From Omnitrophica bacterium GWA2_52_8 (GTDB lineage: Bacteria; Omnitrophota; Omnitrophia; Omnitrophales; Aquincolibacteriaceae): a stretch of DNA of 8,586 nt. Both the position numbers and the translations under genes were made by a program. Numbering within the stretch: position 1 is the first letter of the stretch; each line of letters begins with the position of its first letter. The notes below the pieces were generated by a model. That model ran no database searches and had not been told where the DNA came from. It was given only the letters and a program-made list of their open reading frames with translations. Where the stretch lies: NCBI GenBank assembly GCA_001804025.1, contig MHFC01000132.1, positions 4,630 to 13,215 of the forward strand, given 5' to 3'. Shown here one piece after another: positions 6,001 through 8,586 of the stretch.

Positions 6001-8586
6001 AAATCCAGATCTTCAAATCCGTAATGCCGGCCCCATCCCTCAATCCATTTTTTTAATAGCTTCCGGTCCAGCTCCTCATTTTGCCGTGCTTCGGAACGCT
6101 CAGGCGGAACTACACCCTGCCCTATAGTGACCCGTTGCCATGCACTCATATCACGATTGGGTTCCGTTCGCGAGACTTCGGCCCGGTCCGCATTTACAAT
6201 CTGAATTAACAAACTATAGAGTTCCGTCTTCTGATACTCGGCTTCGGGTTTGACGGTCAACCCCCGGTACATCCGGATAACCTGCCTGCGAAAAGTCATG
6301 ACATCCCGGTAATATAGTAAACTTTGTCCCGGCATTACTTCCCGGCCAAAATATCCCTGAAAATAGCGATGAATCAAAAGCTCTCGCTGTTTCTTGGAAT
6401 ACTTATCCGGTGGATAAAAATACGCGAGCGAATAGGGTAAATTCAGGAATTCGACAAAACGCAGGGCAACTTCCTTCTTGACTGAAGTTTCCGATGAAAT
6501 AAATTTGACCTGGTCCAGGTCGTGAACCATCATCTCACCGGTTTCCGGCCCATACGCAAAATTTTCGATATGGGAGTAGGTATGAAAATAACCGTATCTT
6601 TGCATTTGTCGGACAGTGTTTGCACTATGATCAAAAGCGTCGGGAACATGGCGCCATTCCAGAGAGATCACACGTTTATCAAAAGGATCCTTGAGCCCAA
6701 GCCGGACAAATCCGACACGTTGATCCTCGAAACGGAGGTCCGTGTATTCGCCATATCCGAGAGGATAAGGCACATTAAACCCCAGGTTGGATAGAGCTCG
6801 CGACATCACCAGTTCATTCATCGCGCGCGTCAGCGGCATGGCTCCCGAAGGGCGATTCTCCGTCCTCGAAGGTATTAAGGTTCCGTCATGTGAAACATCA
6901 ATTTTAATCGGCGGCCGGCCAAAGCCGACCACGAAATCCTGCATAAGCGGAGGCGTTATTTTTTCAGAACCCCGGTGACGATAAATCACGCCTTTGTCTT
7001 TTTCCGCGAGAAGGATGCCTCCTCTCGTCTCAATAGCCCTGGGGAAATTATTGATAATAGACCTCCGTCCAGACATACGATCGAACCGCATTCTTGTCTG
7101 GGTTAGGCTTAGTTCAACACGCTCCCGAAATTCAGCCGGCATCTGACCGAAGATTTTTGGATCGCCGTAAAGATCTGTCTTCCAGGCTTGATCCAGTGAA
7201 TAAGGATTTTGGATGATACGAGTTTCACTACGGTTCGCTGCCGAAGCTTTGAGATGCTTTGAAACCTCGCGCAACCACAGTTTTCCGTCATCAAGATCAC
7301 CGGCATTGCGCAGAGCATCGTGAATCGCGCGAACTTCGGAGCGATGTGAGGCACGGCTGAGGAATGCGAGATCAACTCTCAGTCCGCTTAATATATCCTC
7401 CGCCCTGGGATCCCTGTTTTCGACTTTACCGGAACCTGTAGCCAGCGAATCCAAAAGGCGCTCGAAACTATCAAACAAAGGCCGGTAATCCTTTTTTGAG
7501 TTTTCCCAAAGCTGCTCCATTTCAGCATTGATCATCCGGCTGGCGAAAAGCTCCGAAACTTCCGAGGGCGACAAATGCGGCTTGGGATACTGGATCGCGC
7601 CTGTCATCCACTGAAGTCTGACACTAAAACTCAAACCTTCTGCGTCTTGAGCCCGCGTCACGTCGCTTCCTAATGTTAATAAATCGCTTTGTGTTTTGTG
7701 CCACTCCACCCTGGCAAGTTTGGATACCTGCGCCCTGCCTTCTAGAAGCATCGGGGACGAAATCACCGCACCCATAAGTTCGCGCCGGAGAAGCAAACGG
7801 TATTGATCAATTTTTTGGTTGAAGGTTTTTTTTCTTTTCTTCCATTCGGCATCAGCATTCGCCTTCTGCTGCTTTAACAGCCAAACCGCATCGGCTTTGA
7901 TGTCTTTATAGGAAGCTTCTGCCCTCTGACTGTAGCGATACCCAGACCTACTGTCTGCCGGCCAATGATAATCCCGAGTACGCATAAAATTGATAAAAGG
8001 AATCATGAGGCGGAACATTTTTCCCCTGGCCGCATGTGATCGCGTCGAATGAACAAACCGTTTTGCCCAATAACTGATGGGCAGGGCCCGGCTATGCGTG
8101 GAAGCCAGACTTTGGGCAACATGCGTCTGCGCGGTAGCTGCTTTGCGATCAAAATCATGGCTATCCTGGAACCCAAACTCCAAACGCCGCAACCAGGCCG
8201 TCGCCTCCGCGAAATGATCCGCCGCGGGGTTGCCCTTCGGTCTTTCAAACTGAAACGAATACCACCGAATGTTTTGACGGGTATTCAATATTTCTCCGGA
8301 ACCAAAGCCGAATAGATTAAGCGAAAGATCATCGACAGCATGCCCGATTTCCTCCTGAAGCAAGTCTGGGAAATAGCTGTGACTGCCAAAATAAGGCCTG
8401 CTGATTCCAACGCTGACTTTCCCCATTCGCTGTGCCCTTTGCTCTCCCGCGTCATCAACTGGACCATGACCACGGCCGCCCGGAAGAAAGCCGAAGCGGA
8501 TCCGTTCTTTCCCAGGCTGAGGAATCAGGTGATAGCCCGCCATTTCATAGGCAGCTATATCCTGAGCAAGCGGAATCCAGCGGCGA
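1..8586 (-). CDS. Giant multi-domain (polyprotein-like) protein, internal fragment open at both ends
   Basis: Translation of the minus strand from base 8585 gives 2,861 codons with no stop, and the frame register is the same at every recognisable motif from one end to the other. Neither the initiator nor the terminator is in the window, so the full protein is longer than 2,861 residues. Recognisable modules, N to C, are a degenerate zincin peptidase, coiled coil, SelO-like domain, GNAT-like fold, Nudix hydrolase, HAD phosphatase-like domain and SAM methyltransferase, with four unrecognised modules between them. Eight copies of R-[SA]-E-[TVA]-R separate or flank the modules. No transmembrane segment or secretion signal is obvious, and the recognised enzymes are of cytosolic type. 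Very long multi-domain ORFs of this kind are reported from Omnitrophota; assignment to that phylum is inference. The alternative, several separate genes fused by assembly error, would require many lost stops in one frame and is unlikely. Confidence 0.96.
18..32 (-). repeat. Delimiter peptide RSETR (residues 2852-2856)
   Basis: Copy in the context KSRSETRNAKK, codons CGC TCG GAA ACG CGG. It follows the last strand of the methyltransferase, and the reading frame continues past it out of the window, so another module probably follows. Confidence 0.83.
33..1091 (-). other. Class I SAM-dependent methyltransferase module (residues 2499-2851)
   Basis: The module has the methyltransferase order. A preceding helix region (RALIPRLVEIMNQKF) leads to motif I, LLAVGPGAANIEKML (Val2570, Gly2571, Gly2573), which replaces the usual G-x-G-x-G. 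The acidic end of strand 2 follows as TLVEPG with Glu2597, the residue expected to bind the SAM ribose. Then comes the post-motif strand QDLVFGTFSLEYLP (Asp2638 onward) and strand 5, AEFLFILHHPDS. A long helical insert follows (about 2690-2800), and the C-terminal helix and strand pair GYEVIEIQENVREKPFFFTARFK is the typical end of such domains. About 350 residues is long for a minimal methyltransferase because of the helical insert. RSEVR stands directly before it and RSETR directly after. The substrate is not predictable. Confidence 0.8.
1092..1106 (-). repeat. Delimiter peptide RSEVR (residues 2494-2498)
   Basis: Copy in the context LSRSEVRTDSG, codons CGT TCC GAA GTG CGG. It lies between a disordered linker and the methyltransferase module. 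Confidence 0.85.
1107..1193 (-). other. Low-complexity linker before the methyltransferase (residues 2465-2493)
   Basis: Gly, Asp, Ser, Pro and Lys dominate this stretch (GDDRGGDNGSPDS, then KPKKSAP), which should be disordered. It is directly followed by RSEVR. It shares DRGG and SPD with the linker at residues 1010-1045, which suggests a common linker type in this protein. Confidence 0.7.
1194..2375 (-). other. Unrecognised large module (residues 2071-2464)
   Basis: Roughly 390 residues without a family assignment. The first 100 are helical (IVERFGVFALYHQSEKF, then FLNTWFEAAAADVILNFIRYG). After a charged helix (DTLRRQLADRREDPEKLL) come strand-like segments typical of an alpha/beta fold: NRVVFINASA, SGTVVVMPLLA, AKIVVVQDLWNNDPF and IQIAVHVSHD. 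The end is aromatic-rich (DTYVYGNFPYAFFTI). AxxxxGKT at 2153-2160 resembles a Walker A motif but lacks the first Gly and the usual preceding strand. The repeated strand-helix pattern suggests a Rossmann-like fold of unknown function. The module ends in a Gly/Asp-rich linker. Confidence 0.35.
2376..3083 (-). other. Unrecognised module after RSETR (residues 1835-2070)
   Basis: A long alpha/beta-looking stretch without a recognised family. It contains SIGVAYSLDGFFRDRL near the start, a helix NAHEEQILRSYRALESAVG, strands PLKLALYGYPVP and HFELQVDK, the acidic turn SFKDREGRIHMMIDFLLP and a helix around AVQAVLAALAPDSHAVV. It ends in a short Ala/Gly-rich break (PAAGGADARAEG, about 2068-2080) that looks like a linker with a possible decayed delimiter (RAEG at 2077-2080). 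HEH near 2010 is not followed by a zincin-like pattern. Confidence 0.35.
3084..3098 (-). repeat. Delimiter peptide RSETR (residues 1830-1834)
   Basis: Copy in the context SRDRSETRSIA, codons CGC TCG GAA ACG CGG. It lies between the unrecognised post-HAD module and the next unrecognised module. Confidence 0.83.
3099..3473 (-). other. Unrecognised module C-terminal to the HAD domain (residues 1705-1829)
   Basis: About 125 residues with no recognised family. It opens with TPVPLAVERTKLYGHDN, has an Ala/Ile-rich helix (GVALAQAIGIFIRAG), a segment with IEVHYEQFDPKKR, two Lys/Leu-rich helices, and ends with a basic strand (LEIKIRRR) just before RSETR. Because no delimiter separates it from the HAD domain, it may be a cap or C-terminal extension of that domain. 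An AGGAGG sequence at 3117-3122 in the mRNA sense lies inside the basic strand, but no start codon follows at a suitable distance. Confidence 0.35.
3474..4178 (-). other. HAD-superfamily phosphatase-like module, second Asp replaced by Asn (residues 1470-1704)
   Basis: HAD motif I is VIFDLNGTIGYW, with the nucleophile Asp1510 present but the usual general acid/base Asp two residues on replaced by Asn1512. The following 'R-P-G-I-V-D-E-I-R-K-I-H-E-A-G-A-L-I-A-L-W-T-D' run places Thr1549 as motif II and resembles the FCP/SCP (NIF) branch, where a D-L-D-x-T motif is followed by R-P-G. The conserved acidic motif IV is KAVIIEDDSRR with Asp1633 and Asp1634. A loop with GDNDKTFHKEAG lies between. Loss of the second Asp usually abolishes or weakens phosphatase activity, although phosphomutase and transferase variants exist. 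RAEAR precedes the module directly and an unrecognised module follows without a delimiter. The HAD fold is confident; catalytic competence is not. Confidence 0.85.
4179..4193 (-). repeat. Delimiter peptide RAEAR (residues 1465-1469)
   Basis: Copy in the context GLSRAEARTGP, codons CGC GCC GAA GCG CGG, with Ala in place of Ser. It lies exactly between the Nudix and HAD modules, the clearest example of a delimiter between two well-defined enzymes. Confidence 0.82.
4194..4859 (-). other. Nudix hydrolase module with an insertion in the Nudix box (residues 1243-1464)
   Basis: Nudix enzymes hydrolyse nucleoside diphosphates linked to another moiety, using a metal-binding helix with the pattern G-x5-E-x7-R-E-U-x-E-E-x-G-U. 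Here the helix is intact: Glu1352, then exactly seven residues, then RELREEAGI (1360-1368) with Glu1361, Glu1364 and Glu1365. Upstream strands fit the fold (GAGIAVLRRMNGAWHLLFAQK), and FPSGK ends at about 1318 with Gly1317. Downstream HWFIVAD and the 'E-x-x-G-F-R-W-V-P-L' strand are typical Nudix C-terminal elements. The oddity is the distance from Gly1317 to Glu1352, 34 residues instead of five; the intervening basic helix (RRDEKKAAVRTLIQS) is inserted in the Nudix-box loop. RSEAR precedes the module and RAEAR ends it. Fold and metal site are confident; the substrate is unknown. Confidence 0.87.
4860..4874 (-). repeat. Delimiter peptide RSEAR (residues 1238-1242)
   Basis: Copy in the context LAKRSEARGGA, codons CGC TCC GAA GCG CGG. 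It lies just before the Nudix module. Confidence 0.85.
4875..5450 (-). other. Unrecognised module between linker and Nudix domain (residues 1046-1237)
   Basis: About 190 residues that do not match a family I can name. The first part is helical (GGLRKFAEQLRGQLGEYGYDVSR begins near 1051) with a conserved-looking WTIEQVLADFGPDPKAKY segment. The second part looks alpha/beta, with TVRVVLSYLIG, DRIVLDRGFAFFDLRPF and an aromatic strand pair (FFRYQFGDYAIFSRVP) near its end. It is bounded by a disordered linker and by RSEAR (1238-1242), so it is probably an independently folding unit. It might instead be an N-terminal extension of the Nudix module. Confidence 0.4.
5451..5558 (-). other. Low-complexity flexible linker (residues 1010-1045)
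   Basis: A 36-residue stretch made almost entirely of Pro, Gly, Ser, Asp, Asn, Ala, Arg and Lys (for example PPSGDRGGRQS and SSPDGSPEK), with almost no hydrophobic residues. It separates the GNAT-like module from the next folded module and is expected to be disordered. It shares DRGG and SPD with the second linker at residues 2465-2493. Confidence 0.75.
5559..6083 (-). other. GNAT-like acetyltransferase fold (residues 835-1009)
   Basis: A helical N-terminal part (ELDRKLLKKWIEGWGRHYG) leads into strands, then a strand with VITGKLVPG starting at Val904. A helix rich in Met and Leu follows (KRMMSLLILYL), then the strand ETLVYVVD and a final 'F-x-x-x-x-R-Y-G-F-F' element around Gly966. That order is the GNAT core: the strand before the acetyl-CoA loop, the loop and helix, a strand, and the 'Y-x-x-x-G-F' C-terminal element. 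The acetyl-CoA P-loop (normally Q/R-x-x-G-x-G/A) is weak here (NIGNADFQNKR), so cofactor binding is uncertain. The domain follows RSEAR (830-834) directly and ends at a low-complexity linker. The fold call is tentative and the substrate is unknown. Confidence 0.42.
6084..6098 (-). repeat. Delimiter peptide RSEAR (residues 830-834)
   Basis: Copy in the context PPERSEARQNE, codons CGT TCC GAA GCA CGG. It lies between the SelO-like and GNAT-like modules. Confidence 0.82.
6168..6185 (-). repeat. Degenerate delimiter RAEVSR (residues 801-806)
   Basis: In the context NADRAEVSRTEP, right after the SelO-like domain. It keeps R-A-E-V but has an extra Ser before the final Arg. It is probably a decayed copy, 24 residues ahead of an intact one. 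Confidence 0.5.
6186..7217 (-). other. SelO-like pseudokinase / protein AMPylase-type domain (residues 457-800)
   Basis: The order of motifs follows the SelO (YdiU) family, bacterial kinase-fold proteins that transfer AMP from ATP to protein hydroxyls. The block DGTLIPSR (567-574), then TRAMNE with Glu591, then SRALSNLGFNVPYPLGY (595-611) matches SelO's 'G-x-T-x-x-S-R ... R-E-x-x-x-S-x-A-x-x-x-L-G-x-P-T' core, where the Glu is the helix-C glutamate. A catalytic-loop-like stretch, HTYSHIEN (668-675), is followed by HDLD (688-691), which corresponds to SelO's 'N-T-D-N ... D-Y-G' metal and catalytic residues. Asn675 and Asp689 are kept, while the usual catalytic Asp position is Glu674. The C-terminal part (about 700-800) is helical. 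Overall length is shorter than a typical SelO protein of about 480 residues. RSETR stands immediately before it and a degenerate RAEVSR immediately after. An aminoglycoside-phosphotransferase-type kinase fold is the main alternative. Confidence 0.55.
7218..7232 (-). repeat. Delimiter peptide RSETR (residues 452-456)
   Basis: Copy in the context ANRSETRII, immediately before the SelO-like domain. Its codons (CGT AGT GAA ACT CGT) use an AGT serine and differ from every other copy, which shows that the amino acids are conserved and not the DNA. Confidence 0.8.
7233..7769 (-). other. Unrecognised mostly helical region (residues 273-451) containing one delimiter peptide
   Basis: No family is recognised. 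Residues 273-330 alternate hydrophobic and polar positions and could include strands (for example LSFSVRLQWM near 320). Residues 335-411 look helical, with SPSEVSELFASRMINAEMEQLW followed by a second Leu-rich helix and a Gly/Asn/Asp-containing turn before ILSGLRVDLAFLSR. The region contains the RSEVR delimiter at 415-419 and ends at RSETR (452-456). Between these two delimiters lies a 32-residue helical peptide (420-451). It could be a C-terminal helical domain of the zincin-like module or an independent module. Confidence 0.4.
7329..7343 (-). repeat. Delimiter peptide RSEVR (residues 415-419)
   Basis: Copy in the context SHRSEVRAI, codons CGC TCC GAA GTT CGC. It lies 32 residues before the next copy, so the two bracket a short helical peptide upstream of the SelO-like domain. 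Confidence 0.8.
7770..7940 (-). other. Charged coiled-coil / long helix (residues 216-272)
   Basis: This segment is dominated by Lys, Ala, Gln, Glu and Arg, with hydrophobic residues (Ile229, Val234, Leu237, Trp248, Phe255, Ile259, Tyr262, Leu265) spaced at intervals that suit an amphipathic helix or coiled coil. Examples are WLLKQQKANADAEWKKRKK around 235-253 and DQYRLLLRREL at 260-270. It probably acts as a spacer or an oligomerisation or helical stalk between the zincin-like module and the next part of the chain. The sequence RAEAS at 221-225 resembles the delimiter pentapeptide but lacks the final Arg and lies inside the helix, so it is not counted as a copy. Confidence 0.55.
7962..8585 (-). 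other. Zincin-like metallopeptidase module with altered HExxH motif (residues 1-208)
   Basis: Residues 77-86 read QEEIGHAVDD. This matches the zinc-binding helix of HExxH peptidases (the HEIGHALD type) except that the first His is Glu78; Glu79 and His82 remain. Forty-two residues after His82 comes HFAEATAW (124-131). F-A-E at this distance is typical of the helix that supplies the third, glutamate, ligand in gluzincins related to the anthrax lethal factor family, here Glu127. Both helices support a zincin fold, while loss of the first His argues against normal zinc binding, so this may be a pseudopeptidase. The stretch before it (about 1-60) contains a Gly/Arg-rich loop, GGRGHG. Residues 140-208 are helical and rich in His, Arg and aromatic residues. 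The module continues upstream of the window, so its N-terminal boundary is unknown. The fold call rests on motifs only. Confidence 0.5.

Noticed and set aside
7911..7925. RAEAS at residues 221-225 as a further delimiter copy
   Set aside because: It lacks the final Arg and lies inside a continuous charged helix, so it is probably a chance match.
1..8586. NRPS/PKS megasynthase or repetitive adhesin as the nature of the giant ORF
   Set aside because: No carrier-protein serine motif, condensation, adenylation or ketosynthase motif is seen, and there are no tandem repeats or beta-rich repeat units. The modules are different enzyme folds.

Overview
The whole 8,586-base window is one uninterrupted minus-strand reading frame. 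Reading the reverse complement from base 8585 down to base 3 gives 2,861 consecutive sense codons, with no stop and no frame change. The gene is open at both ends, so its true start and stop lie outside the window. Residue numbers below count from the first complete codon here (residue n has its lowest base at 8586 minus 3n). No RNA gene, promoter, terminator, mobile element or CRISPR array is visible, and every shorter ORF on either strand is a shadow of this frame.

The protein is a string of distinct modules that look like ordinary stand-alone bacterial enzymes. From N to C they are: a zincin-like metallopeptidase relic (about 1-208), a charged coiled coil and helical region (216-451), a SelO-like pseudokinase/AMPylase-type domain (457-800), a GNAT-like acetyltransferase fold (835-1009), a low-complexity linker (1010-1045), an unrecognised module (1046-1237), a Nudix hydrolase with a split Nudix box (1243-1464), a HAD phosphatase-like domain (1470-1704), an unrecognised module (1705-1829), two more unrecognised modules (1835-2464), a second low-complexity linker (2465-2493) and a class I SAM-dependent methyltransferase (2499-2851).

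The most striking feature is a recurring pentapeptide R-[S/A]-E-[T/V/A]-R, found eight times plus one clearly degenerate copy. It sits almost exclusively at module boundaries. Its codons vary synonymously (including TCN versus AGT serine), so the constraint is on the protein and not on a DNA repeat. The layout resembles a polyprotein: soluble enzyme domains joined by a common delimiter peptide that could be a processing site, a recognition tag or a fusion scar.

Giant multi-domain ORFs are known in Candidatus Omnitrophota. The moderate GC content and high density of helical enzyme modules would fit such a lineage, but the taxonomic call is an inference. Several modules show altered catalytic residues: EExxH for HExxH, DxN for DxD, and Glu for the catalytic Asp in the SelO-like loop. 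Part of the chain may therefore be non-catalytic or altered in function.
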